NCBI GenBank assembly: GCA_027494055.1
Contig: JAOSJO010000023.1
Span: forward strand, 124,001 to 188,000
Length of the DNA stretch: 64,000 nucleotides
Origin: Anaerolineae bacterium
GTDB taxonomy: Bacteria > Chloroflexota > Anaerolineae > Aggregatilineales > JAFGMM01
Direction of reading: 5' to 3'
Part shown: one piece after another, positions 48,103 to 57,438 of the stretch
Position numbering within the stretch: position 1 is the stretch's first letter
Layout: every line of letters starts with the position of its first letter
Position numbers and translations under genes: made by a program
The notes under the pieces: model-generated
What the model saw: the letters and a program-made list of their open reading frames with translations, nothing else
What the model was told of the DNA's origin: nothing
The model's database searches: none

Positions 48103-49633
48103 CTACTTTGCGTAATCCACCGACCGGGTCTCCCGGATGATGGTCACCTTGATCTGGCCGGGGTACTGCATCGTCTCCTCGATCTTGCGCGCGATGTCGC
48201 GCGCCAGCCGCATCGAGGCGAGGTCGTCGATCTCCTCCGGCCTGACGATGATGCGCACCTCGCGCCCCGCCTGGAGCGCGTAGCTCTCCTGCACACCCTC
48301 AAAGCTATTGGCGACATCCTCCAGCGCGCGGATGCGCTTGACGTAGGCCTCAAGGCTCTCGCGGCGCGCGCCGGGCCGCGCCCCGGAGATGGCGTCGGCG
48401 GCCTCGACGATGATGGCCTCGACGAACTCCTGCTCCACCTCGTGGTGATGCGAGGCGATACAGTTGACCACCTTCGGCCCGACGCCGTAGCGCCGGGCGA
48501 TCTCCGCGCCGATCTGCGCATGCGTGCCCTCAACCTCGTGGTCAACCGCTTTGCCCAGGTCATGCAGCAGCGCGCCGGCCTTGGAGACCGCGACATCGGC
48601 GCCCAGTTCGGACGCGAGCATCGCGGCGATATGCGCGCACTCGACCGCGTGCGACAACTGGTTCTGCCCGAAGCTGGTGCGGAACGCCAGCCGCCCCAGC
48701 AGCTTGACTATCTCCGTGTGCAGGCCGGGCACACCGGCGTCGTAGGCGGCCTTCTCGCCCTCCTCGCGGATGACGCGGTCCACCTCTTTCTGCGCGTCTT
48801 CGACCAGCTTCTCGATACGCGCCGGATGGATCCGCCCATCCTGGACCAGGTGCGTCATCGCACGCCGGGCGACCTCGCGGCGCACCGGGTCGAAGCTCGA
48901 AAGCGTGACGGCTTCGGGCGTGTCGTCAACGATCACATCCACGCCGGTCGCCTGTTCGAAGGCGCGGATGTTGCGGCCCGCGCGCCCGATGATGCGACCC
49001 TTCATCTCGTCGGAGGGCAGCGGCACCACGCTGACCGCCATCTCGCTCACCTGGTCGGAGGCGATGCGCTGGATGGTGGTTGCGACGATGTCGCGCGCGC
49101 GCTCGTGGGCCTCCTCCTTGAGCGCCTCTTCCGTCTCGCGGATCCGGCGCGCCATGTCCTGGCGCGTCTCCTGCTCGACGGCCTCCAACAGGCGCTCGCG
49201 CGCCTCTTCCTTCGTCATCTCGGCGATGCGCGACAGCTCCTGAAGCCGCTCCTCCTGAAGCTGGTCGATTTCATTGCGCTGCTTGTCGAGCTTGCTCTGC
49301 CGCTTGCCCAAGACCTGCTCGCGCTGGTCGAGGCGCTCCTGGCGCGCGTCCAGCTCGGCGCGGCGGCGCTGCAGGCGTTCATCCTCACGGTTCAGGTCGG
49401 CGCGGCGGCGGGCGTTGACCGCCTCGGCCTCCCTCGCGCTCGCGTTTGAGTTCGTCCTTCGCCTCACGTTCGATCTGCCGTGCGCGTTTCTCCGCTTCGT
49501 CGATCTTGCTGCGCGCCGCTTCCTCGGCCTCCTGGATGCGGCTCGTGCCACGCGAGTTCTGGTAGAAATACAATGCGCTGATGCCAACTGCGGCGCCCAG
49601 CGCCAGGCCCAGTATCAAGGTCACGAATTCCAT
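48103..49633 (-). CDS. rny: Ribonuclease Y, one frameshift
   Basis: Membrane-anchored endoribonuclease that starts mRNA decay. N-terminal anchor ([20 protein letters not shown]), then a long coiled coil rich in Arg/Glu ([28 protein letters not shown]). A KH domain follows, with [20 protein letters not shown] and [20 protein letters not shown]. The HD domain carries [40 protein letters not shown] and IASHHHEVE. The end is [19 protein letters not shown]. Near 49432 the frame breaks between KREREG and [16 protein letters not shown]. About 510 residues, the usual length. It is the largest gene of the 47-50 kb block, next to recX. Confidence 0.95.
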
Positions 49634-49665
49634 GGTGTTCTCCTGATTGTCGTCGTTGCATGTTG

Positions 49666-50337
49666 TCAGAGATCACTGTCCGCGCCCTCCCGCGCTTGCA
49701 TAGTCTCCCGTTCGGCAAGCAGGTTCTCAACAATGTCGCGGACCAGTGAGTAGGCGAACCCCTGCCTGGTCAGGTAATCACCCATTTTGCGTCGAAAGGT
49801 GTCCGGGTCGGCGTCTTGCAGACGCTTCAGACGCTTGCACGCGGCGTCGTGGGCCAGCGTCTCGGCATCGAGGCCGGCCAGCGCCGCCTCGATCACGTCC
49901 GTGGCGACGCCCTTCTGGCGCAGTTCGTAACGCAGCGCCTTGGGGCTGCGCGGCCTGAACTGCTGGCGGTTTGCGATCCAGAAGCGCGCGAACGCCGCAT
50001 CGTCCACCAGGCCGGTGCGCTCCAGCCGCGCAAGCACCTCATCGACCGCCCAGGCGGGCATGTCATGGTCGCGCAGGTTGCGCCGCACTTCCTCGGCGCT
50101 GCGTGGCCGGTATGAGAGGAACCGCAGCGCGCGCTCATGGGCGGATTCGGCGGTGTTGCGTTCCTGTAGCGCGGCGATCTCCGCGTCGGAGAGGAACTGC
50201 CCCTTGTGCAGGCGCGCCGCCTCGGTCAGCGGCAGGCCAAAGCCGAACTCGCCATCCAGGTAGACATTCACGCGCTGTTTGTTCCGTTTCTGCACAACCA
50301 GTGCTGTGACAGTCCCGGCCATAACGTCGTTTACCAT
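49666..50337 (-). CDS. recX: Regulatory protein RecX
   Basis: Small helical repeat protein that inhibits or modulates RecA filaments. RecX repeats are visible: VTALVVQKRNKQRVNVYLDG, ALRFLSYRPRSAEEVRRNLR, RLERTGLVDDAAFARFWIAN, RSPKALRYELRQKGVATDVI and DTFRRKMGDYLTRQGFAYSL. The Y-R-P-R-S and K-G-V blocks are characteristic. Possible starts are TTG 50343, ATG 50337 and ATG 50322; none has an ideal ribosome site, and I use 50337. recA is not in the window. Its presence here says nothing about the SOS-like dyads near 39 kb. Confidence 0.9.
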   Translation of the reverse strand: MVNDVMAGTVTALVVQKRNKQRVNVYLDGEFGFGLPLTEAARLHKGQFLSDAEIAALQERNTAESAHERALRFLSYRPRSAEEVRRNLRDHDMPAWAVDEVLARLERTGLVDDAAFARFWIANRQQFRPRSPKALRYELRQKGVATDVIEAALAGLDAETLAHDAACKRLKRLQDADPDTFRRKMGDYLTRQGFAYSLVRDIVENLLAERETMQAREGADSDL

Positions 50338-50845
50338 CTCCAAAATGCCAACAGCCGTGGCTATACGCGACCACGGCTGCCAGGTTTTGCTTGACGCTAT
50401 GCGGCTGTAATGAGATAGCCCAAATGCTCTGGGTTACCCCAAAGCCCACCGTCACGCAGAGCGTGCACGTCGTTTGCGTGCTTTTACTTCAATACGACCG
50501 GCTCCCCTACCAGACTCAAAACAGGCGCTTATCAGCCAGTCGCACCAGTCATGCCATCACGCACGCCACGTCAGGCGTGTTTCGCAAGCTACCCCAGCTT
50601 AGCCACAAAGCCGTGGTCATCTCACATTAACACTAAATTATGGTCGTATTATGCACGGATTCCCAATTTCACACAAGTCGCCTTGCGGGGCGCGTTCCAA
50701 GATAGGGGCAATTTCATGTGGTAGCTCCCAGGGCGCTTGAAGCTCCCTGGGAGCTATTGGAAGGCGGCGCGGCGCGCGTTTGTTCGAATGCGCCGGGGGC
50801 GCTACCATTAGGCGTGTGGGGAATGCTGCCAGGAGGACGCGACCG
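50338..50845. other. 508-base intergenic region with a perfect inverted repeat
   Basis: The only structure I see is at 50723-50755: AGCTCCCAGGG, an 11-base loop and CCCTGGGAGCT, a perfect 11-bp stem. It is not followed by a T run in either direction, so it is not an obvious terminator. The rest shows no gene, RNA or promoter that I can support. Confidence 0.55.
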
Positions 50846-51178
50846 ATGAGCGAACCGTCACCGACATCGCCTGAGCGCCAGGCGCCGCTCCATGCCATCG
50901 GGTTCTACGTTGGCGTGGCGTCGGTGCTGCTGGCGCTGACGCACATCTTCAACATCCTGCCGCTGCCCTTCATCCGCCAGTTGGGCGTGCTCGCCGGCCT
51001 GTCGCTGATCCTCGGCCTCATCGCAGTGGCGGTCGGCGCGGTGGCGCTGCGCAACGAGGACCTCGACGCGGCGGCGCACGATATGGCGCGCAACGCCGTG
51101 ATTGCCGGGGCGGCCGGCGCGCTCTTGTTCGTGGCGTTGTTCGTCCTTGGCGTGGTGATCGGCCCGTTTTTCACATGA
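50846..51178 (+). CDS. Small membrane protein of unknown function
   Basis: A 110-residue protein with three hydrophobic segments (YVGVASVLLALTHIFNILPL, GVLAGLSLILGLIAVAVGAV and AGALLFVALFVLGVVIGPFF), joined by short charged loops. It starts at the ATG with AGGAGG nine bases upstream. No known motif. The inverted repeat at 50723 lies about 90 bases upstream and could affect its expression. Confidence 0.65.
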   Translation: MSEPSPTSPERQAPLHAIGFYVGVASVLLALTHIFNILPLPFIRQLGVLAGLSLILGLIAVAVGAVALRNEDLDAAAHDMARNAVIAGAAGALLFVALFVLGVVIGPFFT

Positions 51179-51197
51179 GGCCAGGGCGAGCGCCGCG

Positions 51198-51920
51198 CTA
51201 GTAGGGCGCTTCGAGGCCGTGCCGCTCCATCAACGCCGCATCGCCCAGGATGTCGGCGGTAGGCCCCTCTGCCACAACCCGCCCGCCGTCCAGCACAACA
51301 GTGCGCGCGCAGAGTTCATGCGCCAGCCGCATGTCGTGGGTGCTGATCAGCATCGTCTGCTGCGCCAGCGATTGCAGCAGCGCAATCAGGTTGCGGCGCG
51401 CGCGTGGGTCCAGTCCGGCGGAGGGTTCGTCCAGCACCAGGATTTTGGGGTCCATGCTCAACACTGTGGCAAGCGCGATGCGCTTCTTCTCGCCCATGCT
51501 CAGGTGGAAGCTCGTCCGGCCCGCGTAATCCTGCATCCCCACCGCCGCCAGCGCCCGCGCGACGCGCGCCTGCACCTCCGCTTCTGGCAGGCCGAGGTGC
51601 AACGGCCCGAACGCCACGTCCTGGTAGACGCGCGGCGAGAAAAGCTGGTCGTCCGGGTTCTGGAATACCAGCCCCACCCAGGCGCGGATCTGGCCCAGGT
51701 TGTCGCCGTTGAGCGGCAGGCCGCCGATGCGAATCGCGCCGTTCTCGGCGCGCAGCACGCCGTTCAGGTGCAGCAGCAGCGTGGATTTCCCGCTCCCGTT
51801 GGGGCCGACGAGCGCCACCTTTTCGTTCGGCGCGACGTGCAGCGACACGCCGTCGAGGGCGAGCTGCCCGTCGGGATAGCGGAACGTCAGATTGTCAACC
51901 TCGATGGTATGGTGGCTCAC
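51198..51920 (-). CDS. cbiO: Cobalt/nickel ECF transporter ATP-binding subunit
   Basis: ABC ATPase of an energy-coupling-factor importer. Walker A is in VALVGPNGSGKSTLLLHLNG, the Q loop in LVFQNPDDQLFSPRVYQDVA (the FQNPDDQLF form is typical of ECF A subunits), the signature LSMGEKKRIALA in place of LSGGQ, and Walker B LVLDEPSAGLDPRARR. The switch His is in LISTHDMRLAHELC. A single A subunit serves the pair. The GTG start follows the cbiQ stop by three bases. Confidence 0.93.
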   Translation of the reverse strand: MSHHTIEVDNLTFRYPDGQLALDGVSLHVAPNEKVALVGPNGSGKSTLLLHLNGVLRAENGAIRIGGLPLNGDNLGQIRAWVGLVFQNPDDQLFSPRVYQDVAFGPLHLGLPEAEVQARVARALAAVGMQDYAGRTSFHLSMGEKKRIALATVLSMDPKILVLDEPSAGLDPRARRNLIALLQSLAQQTMLISTHDMRLAHELCARTVVLDGGRVVAEGPTADILGDAALMERHGLEAPY

Positions 51921-51923
51921 GGG

Positions 51924-52713
51924 TCAACTCCACCACAGCGCGGCCAGGGCGTGGATGGCGATCAACGCCGCCACCGGGAACGCCCCCCAGCATCACCGCG
52001 CGCCACGTGAGCGGCGGCGGGTCGAGCTTGCGCAGCCGGCCATCGTAGCCGCGCGACAGCATGGCGGCGTAGACGCGCTCGCTGCGCTCGTAACTCCGCA
52101 GAAACAGGTTGCCGATCATACCGCCCGCCACCTGGGCGCGCCATACCACGCCGCCGCCCGCTTTCTGGTCCGGCGCTGTCGCGCTGCGCGCGGCCCGCGC
52201 CCGAATCAGGCGCTCGGCCTCTTCCTTGAGCGTGAACAGGTAGCGGTACATCACGCCGATGATGGCGACGAGCGTGCCCGGCACGTGCAGGCTCTCCAGC
52301 GCCCACAGCAGGTCGGCGAAGTGCGTCGTCATCGACAGCAGCAGCGCCGCCTGCACGGCCAGCCAGCTCTTGAGCAGAATCGCGAGGAAGCGCGCCAGCC
52401 CCGCGCTGGTGACGGTAAACCCGGCGACCTGGGCCACCGGCGGCCCCGGCGTGGTGAAGAGGAGCGTCACGGCGGCAAGGGCAAACGGCAGCGCCAGCCC
52501 GCCCATCCGCGCCACGTGCCACGCGCCCAGCCCACCTATCGCCGCCAGGCTTCCGATCAAAGCCCACAGCAGCGGGTAGGCGGGCCAGGCGCGCTCCGGG
52601 AGGAGGACAGTACCCAGAATGAGCGCCAGCGCTGTTGCCAGCTTGACGCGCGGATCGAGGCGATGGAGCGGGCTATCGCCCGCGTGGTATCGGTCGTGGA
52701 ATGCCGCGCTCAC
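51924..52713 (-). CDS. cbiQ: Cobalt/nickel ECF transporter transmembrane subunit, one frameshift
   Basis: The T component that couples the ATPase to the substrate protein. Start HDRYHAGDSPLHRLDPRVKL, then several helices (PLLWALIGSLAAIGGLGAW, LALPFALAAVTLLFTTP), the coupling motif with two A-R-G repeats in ERSERVYAAMLSRGYDGRLR and RLIRARAARS. Near 51983 one extra G in a run of six breaks the frame. Removing it gives VMLGAFPVAALIAIHALAAL and a stop at 51924. It overlaps the end of cbiM by four bases and is cotranscribed with it. Confidence 0.9.
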
Positions 52714-53690
52714 GGCCCCTGGGCGCTCGTCGGCTCATCGTGCGCGGCGCTCCGCCCCGACAGCCGCGACACGCCCCATCCGACCGCCGCGACGATCACC
52801 ACACCGATCACGCCGGCGACGATGGTCGCCAGCGCCTCGTCTTCGATGAAGGGCGCCTGGTAGTCAGGGATCACCTCGTAGGGCGGGTCTTCGGCGGCCT
52901 CGATGAACCCGTGATCCTCCGCGACGCGCTCCAACCCGTCGGGGTTCGGGTTTGCCAGCGGCGAGACCAGCACCACCACGAGCGCAAGCACCAGCCCGAC
53001 GGCGATCCAGGTCGAACCCCGCGCCTCGACCGCCGCCGCCGCGCCCGTCAGGTCGGGTCGCGTCTGCTGGATGAAGGCCACCGCCGCGACCGTAATCAGC
53101 GCCTCGCCAATGCCGATCAGGATGTGCACGCCGACCATCGCCGGCAGCACGACCTCCAGCGGCGACGTGCCCGACACCGCCAGTTCGAGCGAGGCCGCAA
53201 TCGCCGCCGCCAGCACGCCGAGCCACGCGCCAACGGCGGCTCCGACGAGCTGCGCGGTCCGCGTGTTGTTGAGCGCCTTGCGGATCCAGTCATAGGCCGC
53301 ATAGCCCACGAACACGCTCACGATGCCCATGTTAAAAATGTTGAACCCCAGCACGAGCAGGCCGCCATCCTGGAAGAGCAACGCCTGCACCGCGACGACG
53401 CTCGTCATCACAAGGACCGCCGCCCACGGCCCCAGCAGGACCGCGGCCAGCATCCCGCCAATGAGGTGCCCGGAGGTCCCGCCGGCCACCGGGAAGTTGA
53501 TCATCTGCGCGGCGAAGATGAACGCCGCCAGGATGCCCATGAGCGGAATCTGGCGCTCGCCAAGCTGGTTGCGCGTCTGCCGGAGCGCGAAGCCGATCAC
53601 CACAACAATCAACGCCCAGCCCACAACCGCGACAGGCACGTTGAGGAAACCGTCCGGGATGTGCATGGCAGGAATTGGTATGAACATCAT
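52710..53690 (-). CDS. cbiM: Cobalt/nickel ECF transporter substrate-binding subunit CbiM with PDGLE domain
   Basis: The S component that binds Co or Ni through its N-terminal Met-His: MHIPDGFLNVPVAVVGWALI. Membrane helices follow, with FAAQMINFPVAGGTSGHLIG, GLLVLGFNIFNMGIVSVFVG and VGVHILIGIGEALITVAAVA. The last 100 residues form the PDGLE/CbiN-like part (LANPNPDGLERVAEDHGFIE), so the small CbiN is fused. The extra residues before MHIP (MMFIPIPA) are kept, starting at the ATG at 53690; the neighbouring ATG at 53687 may be used instead. AGGAAGGGAG lies upstream. Substrate (Co or Ni) cannot be told from the sequence. Confidence 0.93.
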   Translation of the reverse strand: MMFIPIPAMHIPDGFLNVPVAVVGWALIVVVIGFALRQTRNQLGERQIPLMGILAAFIFAAQMINFPVAGGTSGHLIGGMLAAVLLGPWAAVLVMTSVVAVQALLFQDGGLLVLGFNIFNMGIVSVFVGYAAYDWIRKALNNTRTAQLVGAAVGAWLGVLAAAIAASLELAVSGTSPLEVVLPAMVGVHILIGIGEALITVAAVAFIQQTRPDLTGAAAAVEARGSTWIAVGLVLALVVVLVSPLANPNPDGLERVAEDHGFIEAAEDPPYEVIPDYQAPFIEDEALATIVAGVIGVVIVAAVGWGVSRLSGRSAAHDEPTSAQGP

Positions 53691-53724
53691 GTACTCCCTT
53701 CCTTTTTGCAAAGATATGCATTTG

Positions 53725-53739
53725 CAATGAATCTCATTG
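53725..53739. promoter_or_regulatory. Dyad operator between cbiM promoter and start
   Basis: CAATGA, ATC, TCATTG: a perfect 6+6 inverted repeat, embedded in TTGCAATGA and TCATTG-TTG-GCAA. It lies just downstream of the predicted transcription start of cbiMQO. This is where a metal-responsive repressor of the Fur/Nur kind would act. Which regulator is unknown. Confidence 0.5.
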
Positions 53740-53749
53740 TTGGCAAGCG

Positions 53750-53778
53750 ATTATATCCGCCGCCGATTCTGCGCGCAA
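53750..53778 (-). promoter_or_regulatory. Promoter of the cbiMQO operon
   Basis: Minus strand: TTGCGC, a 17-base spacer, TATAAT. Transcription would begin about 53743, just upstream of the dyad operator. Confidence 0.55.
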
Positions 53779-53786
53779 AAAAGGCC

Positions 53787-53815
53787 TTGACATTATTTCT
53801 AATCGCTGCTATAAA
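53787..53815 (+). promoter_or_regulatory. Consensus sigma-70 promoter of the trp operon
   Basis: TTGACA, exactly 17 bases, TATAAA. Transcription would begin about 53822, directly at the 5' end of the T-box leader. It is back-to-back with the cbiM promoter. Confidence 0.75.
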
Positions 53816-53825
53816 AAGATCAGTT

Positions 53826-54187
53826 TGAAAACTGAGCACGCCAAAAGCGATGAAGAGGGCGAGTAGGCGCTGAAACGACGGCACAGAGAGCAGGGGTGAG
53901 GTGGAAGCCCTGCCCACACGCCAGCACTGAATGGACCTCGGAGCTACAGGGTGAAAGGCGCGCTGCACACGGGCGCTGAGTAACCTGCGTCGGAGTTGCC
54001 ACCGTTATCAGGGCAAAGGGTATCGCAGCCGCCCGTGCGGGCCGGTTGCCGTACCCGAAAAGAGTGAGGCTGGCACGCCAACCCAACCCGTCGTCATCAC
54101 CGGCGGGTTTTTGTTTGGCAGGCGTTGGCCTAACCAGGGTGGCACCGCGAGAACCCCCTCTCGTCCCTGTGGATGGGAGGGGGTTTT
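53826..54187 (+). promoter_or_regulatory. Tryptophan T-box riboswitch leader
   Basis: Untranslated leader that senses uncharged tRNA-Trp. The conserved T-box AGGGTGGCACCGCG is at 54136-54149. Stem I carries the AGTA of the S-turn near 53855-53864, and opposite it CACTGAATGGACC with specifier UGG (Trp) at 53932-53934. The terminator is AACCCCCTC/GAGGGGGTT at 54152-54185 followed by TTTT. Uncharged tRNA-Trp binding the specifier and the T-box bulge stabilises the antiterminator, so trp genes are read only when tryptophan is short. The mechanism is known for the family. Confidence 0.9.
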
Positions 54188-54213
54188 GAGTCCATTCGTG
54201 ATGGAGGTCACAG

Positions 54214-55720
54214 CATGGTCGCCCAACGCACTTCACCACAGACGTTGACGCGCGCGCCGAACCTGACGCCGGTCGTGCGCGAACTCCCCGCCGACCTGGA
54301 CACGCCCGTATCCGTGTACCTGAAGCTCGCGGGGAGGGGCCGTCGTTTCTGCTGGAAAGCGTGACGGGCGGCGAGCAGGTGGCGCGCTACTCCTTCATCG
54401 GCGTGAACCCGGCGCGCGCCTACGTGCTGCGCGACCGCGTCCTGGAGGTCCACGCGCCCGGCGGCGTGGCGCGCGCCCGCCTCGCACCGGACCAGGACCC
54501 CCTCGACACACTGCGCAGCGCGCTCTCCCCCTGCTGCCCCCCAGCCGACTCCGGGCTTGCCACGCTTCGCCGGCGGGCTGGTGGGCTACCTGGGGTACGA
54601 CGCGGTCCGTTTCTTCGAACCGACCGTGCCCGTTGCGGCGCATCCCGACCTCCCCGACGCGATCTTCCTCCTCGCTGACACGCTCGTCGCCTTCGATCAC
54701 GCCTATGGCCGGCTGCTCCTCATTGCGAACGTCGCGGTTGGCGAATCCGGCGGCGACAACAGCGCCGCCGAGACCGAAGCGGCGGCCCGGCTCGACGCGC
54801 TTGAGCGCCGCCTTGCCGCGCCCCTCCCGCCCCAGCCGTCAGGGATCGCGCCGCCCGCGCACACCCGGCTCGACTCGAACATGACGCGCGCGCAGTTCAC
54901 CGACGCCGTGCGCAGGGCCAAAACGTACATCGCCGCCGGCGACATCTTCCAGGTCGTGCCCTCGCAGCGCTTCAGCCGCTCCACGACCGCCAGCCCGTTC
55001 GGCATCTACCGCGCGCTGCGGCGGCTCAACCCGTCGCCGTACATGGTCTACTTCGACTTCGCCGACCTGGCCGGCGCGGAGCCGCTGCGCCTCATCGCCG
55101 CCTCGCCGGAGATGCACGTCCGCCTGGAGGGCCGTCGCGCCGCGATCCGCCCCATCGCCGGCACGCGCCCGCGCGGCGGCGCCCCTGCCGAGGACGAAAC
55201 GCTGGAGCGCGACCTGCTCACCGACCCGAAGGAGCGCGCCGAACACGTCATGCTTGTGGACCTGGCGCGCAACGACCTGGGGCGCGTGTGCGCGTATGGC
55301 TCGGTGCGCGTTGCGGAGCAGATGGTGATCGAGCGCTACTCGCACGTGATGCACATCGTCTCGCACGTGGAGGGCGACCTCCGCCCCGCCTACGACGCCT
55401 TCGACCTGATGCGCGCCACGTTCCCCGCCGGGACGGTCACGGGCGCGCCCAAAATCCGCGCGATGCAGATCATCAACGAGCTGGAATCGGACCCGCGCGG
55501 CCCCTACGCCGGCGCGATCGGGTACTTCTCTTACGACGGCTCGCTCGATAGCTGCATCACCATCCGCACGCTGACGATGCGCGGCCAGACCGTGAGCGTG
55601 CAGGCCGGCTGCGGGGTCGTCGCCGATTCGGACCCCGACCGCGAATACGAGGAGTCGGTGAACAAGGCGCGCGCGCTGGCCCTCGCCGTCGAGATGGCTG
55701 AACAGGAGGAGAGCCGATGA
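54214..55720 (+). CDS. trpE: Anthranilate synthase component I, two frameshifts
   Basis: Converts chorismate to anthranilate with TrpG. N-terminal [16 protein letters not shown] contains the Trp-feedback region (the SFIG serine). The chorismate-binding half has [67 protein letters not shown] and [19 protein letters not shown]. Shifts near 54342 and 54553 (missing G/C in runs) separate the first 110 residues; restoring them gives [20 protein letters not shown]. About 502 residues. ATG with GGAGG upstream, first gene after the T-box. Its stop overlaps trpG. Confidence 0.95.
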
Positions 55721-56352
55721 TTGCCGTGATCGACAACTATGATTCCTTTACGTACAACCTGGTGCAATACCTGGGCGAGCTGGGCGCAGAGCTGGAGGTC
55801 TTCCGCAACGACGCGATCTCCGTGCGCGCGCTGGACGCGCGCGCGCCCAGCCACGTCATCATCTCGCCCGGCCCCGGCACGCCCGACGATGCGGGCGTCT
55901 CCAACGACGTGATCCGCGCGCTCGGCCCGTCGCGGCCCATCCTGGGCGTGTGCCTGGGCCACCAGTGCATCGGCCAGGTCTTTGGCGGGCAGGTGGTGCG
56001 CGCGCCGCGCCTGATGCACGGCAAGACCTCCCCGATCTACCACTACGGCGAGGACCTGTTCACCGGCGTGCCCAGCCCGTTCGAGGCCACGCGCTACCAC
56101 TCGCTGATCGTGACCGAGCCGCTGCCCGACGCGCTCAAGATCACGGCCTTCACCAGCGAGGGCGAGGTGATGGGCCTCCGGCACGTTGCGTACCCGATCT
56201 TCGGCGTGCAGTTCCACCCGGAGTCGATCCTTACCGCGCAGGGCAAGCAGATATTGCGCAACTTCCTGTCGGACAAATACCTGTCGCACGACAACGGCCG
56301 GCGCGCGCCGGTCGCCGAAGCCGATGCGCTTCAGGCCGCCGCTAGGCGCTGA
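55717..56352 (+). CDS. trpG: Anthranilate synthase component II (glutamine amidotransferase)
   Basis: Supplies ammonia from glutamine to TrpE. Class I amidotransferase motifs are present: [20 protein letters not shown] at the start, [17 protein letters not shown], the nucleophile Cys in [17 protein letters not shown], and the His/Glu pair in [14 protein letters not shown]. Length 211 aa, with a short Ala/Arg tail. ATG overlaps the trpE stop (ATGA), so the two subunits are translated together. Confidence 0.96.
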   Translation: MIAVIDNYDSFTYNLVQYLGELGAELEVFRNDAISVRALDARAPSHVIISPGPGTPDDAGVSNDVIRALGPSRPILGVCLGHQCIGQVFGGQVVRAPRLMHGKTSPIYHYGEDLFTGVPSPFEATRYHSLIVTEPLPDALKITAFTSEGEVMGLRHVAYPIFGVQFHPESILTAQGKQILRNFLSDKYLSHDNGRRAPVAEADALQAAARR

Positions 56353-56388
56353 GTGCGCGGCGTATTGCGTGAAAGAAAGGAGCGAACC

Positions 56389-57387
56389 ATGCAACCCTAT
56401 CTCGCAAAACTCCTCGACGGCGAGAGCCTGTTGGCGGAAGAAGCCGAAGCCGCCATGCACACCATCATGAGCGGCGAGGCCACGCCCGCGCAGATCGGCG
56501 GCTATCTCGTCGCGCTGCGCATGAAGGGCGAGACAGTCGAAGAGATCACCGGCAGCGCCCGCGCCATGCGCGGCCACGCGGCGCGCGTGACGCTCAACAG
56601 CAACGGCGCGCCCCTGGTCGATACCGCCGGGACAGGCGGCGACGGCGCGCACACGTTCAACATCTCCACGGCTGCCGCGTTCGTGATCGCCGGCGCGGGG
56701 CGCAGCGTGGCGAAGCACGGCAACCGCGCCGCCTCCTCGCGCTGCGGCAGCGCCGACGTCCTGGCCGCGCTGGGCGTCAACCTGGACCTGACGCCGGCGC
56801 AGGTGCGGGCGTGCATCGAGGCGGTAGGCATCGGCTTCCTCTTCGCGCCCAAGTTCCACCCCGCGATGAAGCACGCCATCGGCCCGCGCCGCGAGCTGGG
56901 CCTGCGCACCATCTTCAACGTGCTCGGCCCGCTCACCAACCCGGCCGGCGCGACGCACCAACTGATCGGCGTGTACGACCCGGCGCTCACCGACACGCTG
57001 GCGAAGGTTCTGGGCGAACTCGGCGGGCGGGCGGCGTTCGTCGTCCACGCCGCGGACGGCCTCGATGAGCTGAGCACGGGCGGTCCCAACCGGGTGAGCC
57101 ACCTGCGCAACGGGACGGTCACGACCTTCGACCTCGATGCCGCCGAGCTGGGCCTGCGCCGCGCCACGCGCGAAGCGCTGCGCGGCGGCGACCCTGAAGA
57201 GAACGCACGCCTGCTGCGCGCCATCCTCACGGGCGAGGACCGCGGCCCGCGCCGCGACGTGGTGCTGCTCAACGCCGCTGCCGCGCTCGCGGTCGAAACC
57301 GGCGACATCGCAAGCGCGCTGGAAGAGGCTACCGAAGCGCTCGACAGCGGCGCGGCGCTCGCAAGCTGGACGCCCTGGTCGATGTGA
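56389..57387 (+). CDS. trpD: Anthranilate phosphoribosyltransferase
   Basis: Adds phosphoribose from PRPP to anthranilate. The PRPP motif is VDTAGTGGDGAHTFNISTAA, followed by VAKHGNRAASSRCGSADVLA, FLFAPKFHPAMKHAIGPRRE, LGLRTIFNVLGPLTNPAGA and GLDELSTGGPNRVSHLRNG. Length 332 aa, normal. ATG at 56389 with AAGGAG upstream; an earlier in-frame start would add non-family residues. It lies 36 bases after trpG. Confidence 0.96.
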   Translation: MQPYLAKLLDGESLLAEEAEAAMHTIMSGEATPAQIGGYLVALRMKGETVEEITGSARAMRGHAARVTLNSNGAPLVDTAGTGGDGAHTFNISTAAAFVIAGAGRSVAKHGNRAASSRCGSADVLAALGVNLDLTPAQVRACIEAVGIGFLFAPKFHPAMKHAIGPRRELGLRTIFNVLGPLTNPAGATHQLIGVYDPALTDTLAKVLGELGGRAAFVVHAADGLDELSTGGPNRVSHLRNGTVTTFDLDAAELGLRRATREALRGGDPEENARLLRAILTGEDRGPRRDVVLLNAAAALAVETGDIASALEEATEALDSGAALASWTPWSM

Positions 57388-57438
57388 GCCAGCGCGTCCC
57401 GGCGGCGTGAACGGGCAGCGGGGAGGCATCGGCGCGCC

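Noticed and set aside
53725..53739. NikR operator (GTATGA-N16-TCATAC)
   Set aside because: The bases do not match; the dyad has a 3-base spacer. Left as a generic metal-type operator.
53712..53790. Cobalamin riboswitch ahead of cbiM
   Set aside because: The leader is too short and lacks the B12-box; only a promoter and dyad are seen.
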